A stretch of DNA of 64,000 nucleotides, from positions 558,001-622,000 of the forward strand of contig NZ_JACHJN010000002.1 of NCBI RefSeq assembly GCF_014203665.1. The letters are read 5' to 3'. The stretch is from Saccharothrix tamanrassetensis (GTDB lineage Bacteria > Actinomycetota > Actinomycetes > Mycobacteriales > Pseudonocardiaceae). The notes below the pieces were generated by a model. The model was not told the origin of the DNA. It did not search any database and saw only the letters and a list, made by a program, of their open reading frames with translations. The translations under genes were made by a program, and so were the position numbers. Shown piece after piece: positions 9,583-18,568 of the stretch. Each line of letters opens with the position of its first letter. The stretch's first letter is position 1.

Positions 9583-11162
9583 CCACTCCTGCCGAGAGGC
9601 GACCGGTCCGCCGGGCCCTGATCGGGGTTTCCGACAAGTCGGGGCTGCTGGAACTGGCCACCGGCCTGCACGCGGCCGGAGTCGAGATCGTCTCCACCGG
9701 CGGCACGGCGAAGACGTTGGCCGACGCGGGCGTGCCGGTGACCGCGGTGGAGACCGTGACCGGGTTCCCGGAGGTGCTCGACGGCCGGGTCAAGACGCTG
9801 CACCCGCGCGTGCACGCCGGTCTGCTCGCCGACACCCGGCGTCCGGAGCACGTGGCCAAGCTGCGCGAGCTGGGGATCGCCCCGTTCGACCTGCTGGTGG
9901 TGAACCTCTACCCGTTCGCCCGGACCGTGGCGTCGGGCGCGTCGCCGGAGGAGTGCGTCGAGCAGATCGACATCGGCGGGCCCGCGATGGTGCGCGCGGC
10001 GGCGAAGAACCACGCCAGTGTGGCCGTCGTGGTGGACCCGGCGCGGTACTCGTGGGTGCTGGAGCAGGTGTCCGGCGGCGGCTTCACGTTGGCGGACCGG
10101 CAGGCCCTGGCGGCTGCGGCGTTCCGGCACACCGCCTCCTACGACGTCGCGGTGGCGTCCTGGATGGGCGGCGTGCTGAGCCCCGACGACGAGGGTTCCG
10201 GCTTCCCCGGCTGGGTCGGTGCGACGTGGAACCGCAAGCAGGTGCTGCGGTACGGCGAGAACCCGCACCAGAAGGCCGCGCTGTACACGCAGGGCGACGG
10301 GCGCACCGGTCTGGCGACCGCGCAGCAGTTGCACGGCAAGGAGATGTCGTACAACAACTTCGTGGACTCGGACGCGGCGTGGCGTGCGGCGTGGGACCAC
10401 TCGCTGCCGTGCGTGGCGATCATCAAGCACGCCAACCCGTGCGGTATCGCGGTGTCCTCTTTGGACGGTCCAGGCGCCATCGCGGACGCGCACCGCAAGG
10501 CGCACGCGTGCGACCCGGTCAGCGCCTTCGGCGGGGTGATCGCGGCCAACCGCGAGGTGACCGTCGAGTTGGCCGAGCAGGTCGCGGAGATCTTCACCGA
10601 GGTGATCATCGCGCCCTCGTACGCCGACGGTGCGCTGGACGTGTTGACGCGCAAGAAGAACGTGCGGATCCTGGTGGCTGCGGAGCCGGTCCGCGGTGGC
10701 GCGGAGATGCGTGCGGTGTCCGGTGGGCTGCTGTTGCAGACCGTGGACACCATCGAGGCCGAAGGCGACGACCCGGCCAAGTGGACGCTGGCGTGCGGCA
10801 CCGCGCTGGACGCGGAAGGCTTGGCCGACTTGGCCTTCGCGTGGCGGGCGTGCCGTGCGGTGAAGTCGAACGCGATCCTGCTGGCGTCCGGTGGCGCGAC
10901 CGTCGGCGCGGGCATGGGCCAGGTCAACCGGGTGGACGCGGCGCGGCTCGCGGTGGCGCGTGCCGGTGACCGGGCGCGCGGTGCGGTGGCGGCGTCGGAC
11001 GCGTTCTTCCCGTTCCCGGACGGCCTGGAGGTGCTGCTGGAGGCGGGCGTGCGGGCCGTCGTGCAGCCCGGTGGTTCGGTGCGGGACGCGGAGGTGATCG
11101 CGGCGGCCGAGGCGGCGGGCGCGACCGTGTATTTGACCGGCACGCGGCACTTCGCGCACTGA
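9579..11162 (+). CDS. purH: bifunctional AICAR formyltransferase/IMP cyclohydrolase
   Basis: Catalyses the last two steps of IMP synthesis. It has 527 residues, typical for PurH. The N-terminal MGS-like cyclohydrolase domain includes [16 protein letters not shown] and [10 protein letters not shown]; the C-terminal transformylase domain includes KHANPCG, the His-containing [16 protein letters not shown] segment and the terminal [14 protein letters not shown] regions. The GTG start overlaps the purN stop (GTGA), so translation is coupled. A bidirectional terminator follows at 11176-11203. Confidence 0.98.
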   Translation: MTTPAERRPVRRALIGVSDKSGLLELATGLHAAGVEIVSTGGTAKTLADAGVPVTAVETVTGFPEVLDGRVKTLHPRVHAGLLADTRRPEHVAKLRELGIAPFDLLVVNLYPFARTVASGASPEECVEQIDIGGPAMVRAAAKNHASVAVVVDPARYSWVLEQVSGGGFTLADRQALAAAAFRHTASYDVAVASWMGGVLSPDDEGSGFPGWVGATWNRKQVLRYGENPHQKAALYTQGDGRTGLATAQQLHGKEMSYNNFVDSDAAWRAAWDHSLPCVAIIKHANPCGIAVSSLDGPGAIADAHRKAHACDPVSAFGGVIAANREVTVELAEQVAEIFTEVIIAPSYADGALDVLTRKKNVRILVAAEPVRGGAEMRAVSGGLLLQTVDTIEAEGDDPAKWTLACGTALDAEGLADLAFAWRACRAVKSNAILLASGGATVGAGMGQVNRVDAARLAVARAGDRARGAVAASDAFFPFPDGLEVLLEAGVRAVVQPGGSVRDAEVIAAAEAAGATVYLTGTRHFAH

Positions 11163-11175
11163 GGTCCTGCGGATC

Positions 11176-11203
11176 GGTGGGGGCTCCCGCGGGAGCCCCC
11201 ACC
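11176..11203. terminator. bidirectional terminator between purH and a convergent gene
   Basis: A thirteen-base perfect inverted repeat (GGTGGGGGCTCCC / GGGAGCCCCCACC) sits between two convergent stop codons, 14 bases after purH and seven bases before the stop of the opposing gene. Confidence 0.75.
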
Positions 11204-11209
11204 GCCGTT

Positions 11210-12094
11210 TCAGCGCTTGGTCAGTTCCTCGGCGGTCTTGCGGACCACGGCCTCGGCGTCCTCCACCGGGAATTCCGAGTCGCTGAAGAAACCCTTGTCC
11301 CGGCCCGAATACCGGATGTTCCACACCACCGCGCCCTTGCGCACCAACAGGTTCACCTCGGTCAGGTCGGCGCGTGACGACGGGACCACCACGATCGCCT
11401 CGTCACCCAGGCCCTGGAGCGGCTTGGCCTGCTCGCCGGACGCGTAGCTGTTGAACCCCGAGTAGTTGCTCTTCGCCTGCTCCAGGTTCCGGTCCTGCTT
11501 GTCGGAGAACCTGCTGAAGTCGTAGACCAGGAAGCTCAGCACGCGCGGGTCGCGGCCGTCCTTGCCCTTGGTCTGCTCCCAGGCGCAGTGGCTCTGCTTC
11601 ATGCCCTTCTCGCTGTCGTGCGGGGCCTGGACGAGGCGGAAGCTGCTGACGTGGGCCTGCGCGCGCAGTTCCGCGCTCAGCTCGCACTGGGCGATCGGCT
11701 GCTCGCCGGGACCGCCGCCGGGTTCGTCGCTGTAGTCCAGGTACAGCTTGCCGAACACACCGCCGACGACCAGCACGACGACCCCCACCGCCAGCCCGAC
11801 GATCAGCCCGGTCCGCTTCTTCTTCGGCGGTGGCGGTCCGTACCCGCCGGGGTGCTGCTGCCCGTAGCCGGGCGGGTAGCCGGGCGGACCGGGTTGTCCC
11901 GGCTGCTGCCCGTATCCGGGTTGTCCCGGCTGACCCGGTCCTGGTTGCCCCGGCCCTTGCTGCCCTGGCCCCGGTTGCCCTTGTCCTGGCTGTCCTGGCT
12001 GTCCTGGCGCTCCGTAGCCGGGTTGCGGTGCTTGGCCGAAGCCCGGCTGCCCGGGTGGTCCGGGCTGTTGATGCCAGTTCTGAGGAGCGTTCAC
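11210..12094 (-). CDS. membrane-anchored protein with Pro/Gly/Gln-rich N-terminus
   Basis: A 294-residue protein of unknown function. Residues 1-85 are a low-complexity PGQPGQG-type region, then a KKKRTG basic patch and a single membrane span (about 95-115, Val/Gly-rich), then an extracellular domain of about 170 residues. This arrangement (cytoplasmic disordered tail, one span, outer domain) is common among actinobacterial envelope proteins of unknown role. Residues in the outer domain resemble no enzyme I recognise. It is divergent from imuA; its promoter may share the region containing the SOS box, but its own regulation is not evident. Confidence 0.7.
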   Translation of the reverse strand: MNAPQNWHQQPGPPGQPGFGQAPQPGYGAPGQPGQPGQGQPGPGQQGPGQPGPGQPGQPGYGQQPGQPGPPGYPPGYGQQHPGGYGPPPPKKKRTGLIVGLAVGVVVLVVGGVFGKLYLDYSDEPGGGPGEQPIAQCELSAELRAQAHVSSFRLVQAPHDSEKGMKQSHCAWEQTKGKDGRDPRVLSFLVYDFSRFSDKQDRNLEQAKSNYSGFNSYASGEQAKPLQGLGDEAIVVVPSSRADLTEVNLLVRKGAVVWNIRYSGRDKGFFSDSEFPVEDAEAVVRKTAEELTKR

Positions 12095-12198
12095 GGTTCC
12101 CCCCGTGCGTCGCGGAAGCTGCGCGGAGCAGTGTGCCAGTCACCCGACCGTGGCCATTGACACCGGGTGGCCCGGAGGGGATAAGATCGCTCCGTCGT

Positions 12199-12214
12199 TC
12201 GAACAAGTGTTCGA
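12199..12214. promoter_or_regulatory. SOS box (LexA operator) of the mutasome operon
   Basis: TCGAAC-AAGT-GTTCGA matches the actinobacterial/Gram-positive LexA consensus TCGAACN4GTTCGA at all twelve specified positions. It lies 71 bases before the imuA start. DNA-damage induction of imuA-imuB-dnaE2 through LexA is established in mycobacteria; for this organism it is inferred from the site. Confidence 0.9.
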
Positions 12215-12284
12215 CGGACAGGTCGCCGGCTTCCCACGGCGGTCCGCGCACAGGGGTGCGTGCGGATTCGTGGGAGGAGGGTTG

Positions 12285-12950
12285 GTGTCCAGGTCGGCAA
12301 CGGCGACGTTGGTCGCGCTCGGGGTAGACGCGACCGGCGAGTCGGCCATGGCACCTGCTCGGGTCCTGCCGGTTCGCGGGGAACTGGCGGACGTCCTCCC
12401 GTGGGGCGGCCTGCGGCGGGGCAGCACGGTGTCGGTTCGCGGGTCGACATCGTTGCTGCTCGCGCTGATGGCCGAGGCGACAGTGGAAGGGTGCTGGGCG
12501 GCCGTTGCCGGCCTGCCGCGGTGTGGGGCACTCGCGGCGGCCGAGTTGGGGGTGGCCGTCCACCGCCTCGCTCTGGTCCCTCGTCCTGGGAGGGACCGGA
12601 GCGAGGTCGAACGCACCGTGGCGGCTCTGCTGGACGGCTTCGACCTGGTCTCGGTGGCCACCCCGGTGACACCCGCCACGGCCCGCAAGCTCTCCGCCCG
12701 AGCCCGCCAGCGCAAGGCCGTGCTGCTGCCGTTCGGGTCCTCCTGGCCGGGGGCCGACGTCGAGCTGCGCGCGTCCTTCGGCCCGTGGAGCGGCTTGGCA
12801 GAGGGCCACGGCCTGCTCGCCACCCGCACGGCGACCGTGCACGCCGGCGGCCGTGGCGCCGCCGCGCGGGAGAAGACGACGACCCTGCCGCTGCCGGGCC
12901 GGGCGAGCCCTGAACTTCCCCGTCCTGTTCTGCGACCGGTAGCGGGGTGA
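12285..12950 (+). CDS. imuA: ImuA-like mutasome protein
   Basis: A RecA/SulA-fold-like accessory protein of the damage-induced translesion mutasome, working with ImuB and DnaE2. The GTG start at 12285 is preceded by GGAGGAGG and gives VSRSATATLVALG, 221 residues. The segment LADVLPWGGLRRGSTVSVRGSTSLLLAL resembles the RecA core around the P-loop but lacks a canonical GKT/S, as expected for these proteins. Identification rests strongly on context: the SOS box upstream and ImuB and DnaE2 downstream. The stop (TGA) overlaps the ATG of a 56-codon reading frame. Confidence 0.85.
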   Translation: MSRSATATLVALGVDATGESAMAPARVLPVRGELADVLPWGGLRRGSTVSVRGSTSLLLALMAEATVEGCWAAVAGLPRCGALAAAELGVAVHRLALVPRPGRDRSEVERTVAALLDGFDLVSVATPVTPATARKLSARARQRKAVLLPFGSSWPGADVELRASFGPWSGLAEGHGLLATRTATVHAGGRGAAAREKTTTLPLPGRASPELPRPVLRPVAG

Positions 12951-13120
12951 TGGACGTGCGTGTGTCGCTGACCTGGATCCGTGCTCTCGAAAGCCCTGAC
13001 GGCGTACCGCAGCCGGCCCCGTGGCGGCCCGGCGGCTGGACCGGTCTGTCCCGGACCGCTCGCACCGGAGGTCCGGGCCACCGGCGCCTGCCGCCCCCGA
13101 ACTCCCCGGAAACGAGGTGA
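12950..13120 (+). CDS. small reading frame between imuA and imuB
   Basis: A 56-residue frame beginning MDVRVSLTWIRALES. Its ATG overlaps the imuA stop (ATGA-type junction) and its TGA overlaps the GTG start of imuB. About 80% of third codon positions are G or C, less than in imuB but above random expectation for a non-coding frame. It is Arg/Pro/Gly-rich with three Trp. No family was recognised. It may be a genuine coupled small protein or merely a translational bridge bringing ribosomes to imuB. An alternative is that imuB itself begins upstream at 13021, in which case the coupling would be accidental. Confidence 0.45.
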   Translation: MDVRVSLTWIRALESPDGVPQPAPWRPGGWTGLSRTARTGGPGHRRLPPPNSPETR

Positions 13121-14691
13121 CCCCGGTGTACACGCTCGCCGTGTGGTGCCCGGACTGGCCGGTGGTGGCGGCGTCGGCGGAGGCCGCCCTGCTGCCGCAC
13201 GTGCCCGCCGCCGTGGTCCGGGGCAACGAGGTCGTCGCGTGCTCCGCCGTCGCCCGCGCGGAAGGCGTGCGGCGCGGTCAGCGCAAGCGCACGGCCGAGA
13301 GCCAGTGCCCCGAGCTGGTGGTCTTCGACTACGACGAGGTCCGCGACGCCCGCCTGTTCGAGCCGGTCGCGGTCGCCGTCGAAGAGCTCGCGCCCGGTAT
13401 CGAGGTGGTGCGCCCCGGCCTGGTCACGGTCGCCGCGCAGGGCCCCGTCGGCTACTACGGATCGGCCGAACGGGCAGCGGAACGGATCATCGACCACATC
13501 GCCGCGCGGGTCGGCGTCGAAGCGCAGGTCGGTCTCGCGGACGGCCTGTTCGCCGCGACCCTCGCCGCCCAGCGCGGCCTGGTCGTCCCGCCCGGCGGCA
13601 CCGGGGACTTCCTCGCCCCGCTGGGCATCCACGAGCTCGACCCGCCCGCCGAGCACCGCGAGGACCGCGCCGAACTGGTCGACCTGCTGCGCCGGCTCGG
13701 CCTGCGCACGCTGGGCGCGTTCGCGGGCATCCCGGAGCGCGACGTGGCCGGCCGCTTCGGCAGGCAGGCGGTGCTGGCCCACCGGATGGCCTCTGGCGTG
13801 GTGGAACGCCCCCGCGTCCGCCGCCGCCCGCCGGCGGAGCTGTCCGTCACGCAGACCCTGGACCCGCCGGTGGACCGGGTCGACGCCGCCGCGTTCGCCG
13901 CGAAAGCCCTCGCCGAACGCCTGCACCAGGTCCTCGCCGACCGGGGGCTGGCCTGCACCCGGCTGGGCATCCAGGCCACCACCGAGCACGGCGAGCAGCT
14001 GCACCGGGTGTGGCGGTGCGCGGATCCCCTGACGCCGCAAGGCATCGCGGACCGGGTGCGCTGGCAGCTCGACGGCTGGCTGACCAGGCAGCGGCTGACC
14101 TCCGGCATCCACCTCCTCCAGCTCGACCCGGAGGAGATCGTGGACGCGGGCGCGCTCCAGCTGGGCCTGTGGCCGGGTGCGGGCCAGGACCAGGGCGAAG
14201 CCGCCGAACGAGCCGCCCGCGCCATGGTCCACGTGCAGGGCCTGCTCGGTCCGGACGCGGTGCTCACCCCCGTGCCGCAGGGCGGTCGGGGGCCGGTGGA
14301 GCGGATCCGGCTGGTGCCTTGGGGCGACGAGCGCACGCCCGCGACCGACCCGGCGCAGCCGTGGCCGGGGCAGCTGCCCGCGCCGTCGCCCGCCACGGTG
14401 TTCGCGGCACCGGAGCCGGTGGCGCTGGTGGACGAGGCGGGCGGGGACGTCGTGGTCACCGGGTACGCCGAACTGGTCGTGCGACCGCACCGGATCGTGC
14501 ACGGCGGCCAGGCCCGGCGGGTCGTGGCGTGGGCGGGGCCGTGGCCGGTGGACGAGCGGTGGTGGGACGACGGGCACGCCGTGCGGGCCGCCCGCCTCCA
14601 GGTGCTGGGTGCCGCGCCGAACGGGGAAGAACTGGCGTTCCTGCTGATCCGCGCGGGCGGGAAGTGGGCGGTGGAAGGGGTGTACGACTGA
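13117..14691 (+). CDS. imuB: ImuB, catalytically inactive Y-family polymerase homologue
   Basis: Scaffold of the ImuA-ImuB-DnaE2 mutasome; known ImuB proteins bind the beta clamp and recruit DnaE2. It is a Y-family polymerase fold of 524 residues starting with GTG 13117 (VTPVYTLAVWCPDWP). The N-terminal strand reads AVWCPDWP where active Y-family enzymes carry the metal-binding DxD-type residues, as known for ImuB. The open frame begins at 13021, but homologues start near LAVWCPDWP and GAGG precedes the chosen start. It overlaps the small frame upstream and the 84-residue gene downstream. Confidence 0.92.
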   Translation: MTPVYTLAVWCPDWPVVAASAEAALLPHVPAAVVRGNEVVACSAVARAEGVRRGQRKRTAESQCPELVVFDYDEVRDARLFEPVAVAVEELAPGIEVVRPGLVTVAAQGPVGYYGSAERAAERIIDHIAARVGVEAQVGLADGLFAATLAAQRGLVVPPGGTGDFLAPLGIHELDPPAEHREDRAELVDLLRRLGLRTLGAFAGIPERDVAGRFGRQAVLAHRMASGVVERPRVRRRPPAELSVTQTLDPPVDRVDAAAFAAKALAERLHQVLADRGLACTRLGIQATTEHGEQLHRVWRCADPLTPQGIADRVRWQLDGWLTRQRLTSGIHLLQLDPEEIVDAGALQLGLWPGAGQDQGEAAERAARAMVHVQGLLGPDAVLTPVPQGGRGPVERIRLVPWGDERTPATDPAQPWPGQLPAPSPATVFAAPEPVALVDEAGGDVVVTGYAELVVRPHRIVHGGQARRVVAWAGPWPVDERWWDDGHAVRAARLQVLGAAPNGEELAFLLIRAGGKWAVEGVYD

Positions 14692-14945
14692 TGTCCGGTG
14701 ACTTTTCCGACGACCAGGGCCTGGCGGACTGGCTGGACGGCTTCGAACCAGGCGGACCGGGCGGACCGGGCGCGTTCCCCCGGTTCGGCAGCGGGGCCAC
14801 CCGGTTCGGCGGTGCGGCGGCGGGAGCCGGCGGCCCGGCCGCCCGGTTCGACGGGGTGGGTGACGAACCCGCCTACCCGGTGAGCTTCGGCTGGGCGCCG
14901 CCGCTGATACCGCTGCCCCGCCGCGCCCCGGACGAGCTGTTCTGA
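14691..14945 (+). CDS. 84-residue protein between imuB and dnaE2
   Basis: A small Gly/Ala-rich protein starting MSGDFSDDQGLADWLDGFEP and ending PLPRRAPDELF. The ATG shares one base with the imuB TGA, and the stop is one base before the dnaE2 GTG, so it is embedded in the operon. The acidic, Trp-containing N-terminus and the conserved-looking C-terminal block (PVSFGWAPPLIPLPRRAPDELF region, residues ~63-84) flank a disordered Gly-rich middle. This layout suggests a short adaptor, possibly bridging mutasome subunits; that is inference. No family recognised. Confidence 0.7.
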   Translation: MSGDFSDDQGLADWLDGFEPGGPGGPGAFPRFGSGATRFGGAAAGAGGPAARFDGVGDEPAYPVSFGWAPPLIPLPRRAPDELF

Positions 14946-14946
14946 C

Positions 14947-17900
14947 GTGGGCTGGAACAACCCGCCGGTCCGCTGGTCGGAGCTGGAACACGCGCTGTCG
15001 GGCAGACCGCAGCAGCCCGACGGCGGGGACGGCCCGGCGTGGACGCGGCACCGCGAGCGGTACGAGGCCCCGCCGGACTTCGCGGTCAAGGTCGACGAGC
15101 TGGGCACGACCCGCACCCGCGTGCCGTACGTGGAGCTGCACTGCCACTCGAACTTCAGCTTCCTGGACGGCGCGAGCCACCCGGAGGAGCTGGTGGAGGC
15201 GGCGCAGCAGCTCGGGCTGGACGGGATCGCGATCACCGACCACGACGGCATGTACGGCGTGGTGCGGTTCGCGGAGGCGGCGAAGGAACTCGGTGTGCGC
15301 ACCGTGTTCGGCACCGAGCTGAGCCTCGGGCTTTCCGCGCCGCAGAGCGGTTTCCCCGACCCGGAGGGCGAGCACCTGCTGCTCCTGGCGACGGGGAGGT
15401 CGGGCTACCACGCGCTGTGCCGCACCATCACCACCGGTCAGCTCGCGGCGGGCAGCGAGAAGGGCCGTCCGGTGTACTCGCTGGAGCAGGTGGTCGCGGA
15501 CACCCGGGACGAGTGCGTCGTGCTCACCGGCTGCCGCAAGGGGGCGGTGCGGCGGGCGTTGGCCGCCGGGGGGCCGGAGGCGGCGTTCGAGCAGTTGCGC
15601 AGGCTGATCGACCTGTACGGCGCGGACCGGGTGTTCGTGGAGCTGACCGACCACGGCTACCCGGAGGACGGCCCGCGCAACGACCTGCTGTGGGGCATGG
15701 CGCAGGAGCTGCGGCTGCCGACCGTGGCGACGAACGCCGTGCACTACGCGGTGCCCGCGCGCGGGCGGCTGGCGGCGGCGATGGCGGCGGTGCGGGCGCG
15801 GCGCAGCCTGGACGAGATGACCGGCTGGCTGCCGCCGGGGCGCACGGCGTGCCTGCGGTCGGGGGAGGAGATGGCGCGCCGGTTCGCCCGGTTCCCCGGC
15901 GTGGTGCACCGGGCGGCCGTGCTGGGGTTGCAGTGCCAGTTCGACCTGAAGCTGATCGCACCCGAACTGCCGCCGTTCGACGTGCCGGCGGGGGAGACCG
16001 AGGACAGCCACCTGCGCAAGCTCACGTACGCGGGCGCGTCCCGGCGGTACGGCCCGCCGGAGGCGAACCCCGGGGCGTACGAGCAGCTCGAACACGAGCT
16101 GCGGATCATCGAGGACCTGGGTTTCCCGGGCTACTTCCTGGTGGTGCACGACATCGTGCGGTTCTGCCGGGAGCGCGACATCCTCTGCCAGGGCCGGGGA
16201 TCGGCGGCGAACTCGGCGGTCTGCTACGCCCTGGGCATCACCAACGTCGACGCCGTCCGCTTCCACCTGCTCTTCGAGCGCTTCCTGGCCCCGGCCCGCG
16301 ACGGCCCGCCGGACATCGACCTGGACATCGAGTCCGACCGGCGTGAAGAGGCCATCCAGTACGTCTACGGCAAGTACGGGCGTCGGCACGCGGCCCAGGT
16401 CGCGAACGTCATCAGCTACCGGGCCCGTTCGGCGATCCGCGACGTGGCGCGGGCCCTGGGCTACTCGGTCGGCCAGCAGGACGCGTGGAGCAAGCAGATC
16501 GACCGCTGGGGTCCGCTGCGGTCCGCCGTGGAGGAGCGGGGAATCCCCGGCCCGGTGCTGGAACTGGCCGCACAGCTGGAGAGCTTCCCGCGCCACCTGG
16601 GCATCCACTCCGGCGGGATGGTCATCTGCGACCGGCCGGTGAGCGAGGTGTGCCCGGTGGAACCCGGCCGGATGGCCGACCGCACGGTGTTGCAGTGGGA
16701 CAAGGACGACTGCGCGTCCATCGGCCTGGTGAAGTTCGACCTGCTCGGCCTGGGGATGCTGTCGGCGCTGCACTACGCGATCGACCTGGTGCGCGAGCAC
16801 GAGGGCGTGGAGGTCGACATGGGCGCGCTGGACCTGTCCGACCAGAACGTCTACGACATGCTGTGCCGAGCCGACTCGATCGGCGTGTTCCAGGTCGAGA
16901 GCCGCGCCCAGATGGCGACCCTGCCCAGGCTGAAGCCGCGGGAGTTCTACGACCTGGTGGTGGAGGTGGCCCTGATCCGGCCGGGGCCGATCCAAGGCGG
17001 GTCGGTGCACCCGTACATCCGCCGGCGCAACGGCGAGGAGAAGTGGCAGCACGACCACCCGTTGCTGAAAGGCGCGCTGGAGAAGACGTTGGGCGTGCCG
17101 CTGTTCCAGGAGCAGCTGATGCAGATCGCCGTGGACGTGGCCGACTTCAGTCCCGCCGAGGCGGACGAGCTGCGGCGGGCGATGGGGGCGAAGCGTTCGA
17201 CGCACCGCATGGAGCGGCTGCGGGAGAGGTTCTACCAGGGCGCGAAGGCGAACGGCGTGGACGCGGAGCTGGCCGAGCAGATCTACGCGAAGCTGTTGGC
17301 GTTCGCCAACTTCGGCTTCCCGGAGAGCCACGCGCTGAGCTTCGCCCACCTGGTGTTCGTGAGCGCGTGGTTCAAGCTGTACCACCCGGCGGCGTTCTGC
17401 GCGGCGCTGCTGCGGGCCCAGCCCATGGGCTTCTACTCGCCGCAGTCCCTGGTGGCGGACGCCCGCCGGCACGGCGTGCGGGTACTGGGTCCGGACGTCA
17501 ACGCCAGCCTGCCGCACGCCACCCTGGAACGCGTCGACGGCGAGCAGGCCGTCCGGATCGGCCTGGCCGGCGTGCGGACCATCGGCGACCGGCTCGCGGA
17601 GGACATCGTGGCGCAACGCCGGTCCGGCCCGTTCGCGGACATGGCGGACTTCGGTGGCCGGGTGCGCCTCACCACGGCGCAGGCGGAGGCGTTGGCGACC
17701 GCCGGCGCGTTCACCTGCTTCGGCCTGGACCGCCGAGAGGCCCTGTGGGCGGCCGGCGCGGTGGCCAAGATCCGCCCGGACCGCCTGCCGCACACCGTCG
17801 TGGGCACCACCGCGCCCGCCCTGCCGGGCATGGACGAGGTGGAGCTGGCGGTGGCGGACGTCTGGGCGATGAGCCTGTCCCCGGACAGCTTCCCCACCCA

Positions 17901-18243
17901 GTTCGTGCGCGAGCGCCTGACCTCGCTGGGCGCGCTGACCACGGCGGCCCTGGCCGACACGGCGAACGGCGACCGGGTCCTGATCGGCGGCGCGGTGACC
18001 CACCGCCAACGCCCGGCGACCGCAGGCGGCGTGACGTTCCTGAACATCGAAGACGAAACCGGCATGGTCAACGTCGTCTGCACGACCGGCCTGTGGGCCA
18101 GGTACCGCAAGGTGGCGAAGTCCAGCCCGGCCCTGCTGATCAGGGGAGTGGTGGAGAAGGCGGAAGGGGTGATCAGCATCCGGGCGGAACGCCTGCAGAC
18201 CCTCGACATCCGCATCCCGTCCCGCTCCAGGGACTTCCGCTGA
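14947..18243 (+). CDS. dnaE2: error-prone DNA polymerase III alpha subunit
   Basis: C-family polymerase for damage-induced translesion synthesis, the catalytic part of the mutasome. It has 1098 residues, typical for DnaE2. The PHP domain starts at about residue 60 (VELHCHSNFSFLDGASHPEEL). The polymerase core shows GRGSAANSAVCYALG and the catalytic acidic motif PPDIDLDIE near residue 455. A C-terminal OB fold (VLIGGAVTHRQRPATAGG...NIEDETG) follows. The GTG start is one base after the preceding stop. Co-transcription with imuA and imuB under the SOS box is expected. Confidence 0.97.
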   Translation: MGWNNPPVRWSELEHALSGRPQQPDGGDGPAWTRHRERYEAPPDFAVKVDELGTTRTRVPYVELHCHSNFSFLDGASHPEELVEAAQQLGLDGIAITDHDGMYGVVRFAEAAKELGVRTVFGTELSLGLSAPQSGFPDPEGEHLLLLATGRSGYHALCRTITTGQLAAGSEKGRPVYSLEQVVADTRDECVVLTGCRKGAVRRALAAGGPEAAFEQLRRLIDLYGADRVFVELTDHGYPEDGPRNDLLWGMAQELRLPTVATNAVHYAVPARGRLAAAMAAVRARRSLDEMTGWLPPGRTACLRSGEEMARRFARFPGVVHRAAVLGLQCQFDLKLIAPELPPFDVPAGETEDSHLRKLTYAGASRRYGPPEANPGAYEQLEHELRIIEDLGFPGYFLVVHDIVRFCRERDILCQGRGSAANSAVCYALGITNVDAVRFHLLFERFLAPARDGPPDIDLDIESDRREEAIQYVYGKYGRRHAAQVANVISYRARSAIRDVARALGYSVGQQDAWSKQIDRWGPLRSAVEERGIPGPVLELAAQLESFPRHLGIHSGGMVICDRPVSEVCPVEPGRMADRTVLQWDKDDCASIGLVKFDLLGLGMLSALHYAIDLVREHEGVEVDMGALDLSDQNVYDMLCRADSIGVFQVESRAQMATLPRLKPREFYDLVVEVALIRPGPIQGGSVHPYIRRRNGEEKWQHDHPLLKGALEKTLGVPLFQEQLMQIAVDVADFSPAEADELRRAMGAKRSTHRMERLRERFYQGAKANGVDAELAEQIYAKLLAFANFGFPESHALSFAHLVFVSAWFKLYHPAAFCAALLRAQPMGFYSPQSLVADARRHGVRVLGPDVNASLPHATLERVDGEQAVRIGLAGVRTIGDRLAEDIVAQRRSGPFADMADFGGRVRLTTAQAEALATAGAFTCFGLDRREALWAAGAVAKIRPDRLPHTVVGTTAPALPGMDEVELAVADVWAMSLSPDSFPTQFVRERLTSLGALTTAALADTANGDRVLIGGAVTHRQRPATAGGVTFLNIEDETGMVNVVCTTGLWARYRKVAKSSPALLIRGVVEKAEGVISIRAERLQTLDIRIPSRSRDFR

Positions 18244-18568
18244 CCCGCCCCATCACCCGGCACCCGCGTGCTCAAGGTGCTGACCCCGGACAACGCGCCA
18301 CGCCGCTCCGGGTCTGCCAACCCGGGCCTGCGCCTCGGACCTGCGAACCCGAGGCTGCGAACCCAAAGCCTGCGAACCCGGACCCGCGCCCCCGGACCCG
18401 CGCCCCCGGACCCGCGCCCCCGGACCCGCGCCCCGGGCCCCAGGCCCTCCGAACCCGGGTCTGCGAACCCGGCCCGCGAGCCCGAAGCCAGCGAGCCCCA
18501 AGCCAGTGGACCCCGGCCGGCCCCGGCCCCGATGCGCCGCCGGTGACCGGTTCGTCGAAGGTCACGCC
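18244..18568. repeat. gene-free spacer with 14-bp tandem repeats
   Basis: The spacer between the convergent dnaE2 and RibD-like genes is low-complexity. Four perfect tandem copies of the 14-base unit CCCGGACCCGCGCC run from 18377 to 18432, surrounded by looser AACCCGGG/AACCCAAAGCC variants between 18300 and 18490. No gene, promoter or clear terminator was found. The repeats may act as a convergent transcription barrier through stable secondary structure, or may simply reflect slippage. Confidence 0.75.
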
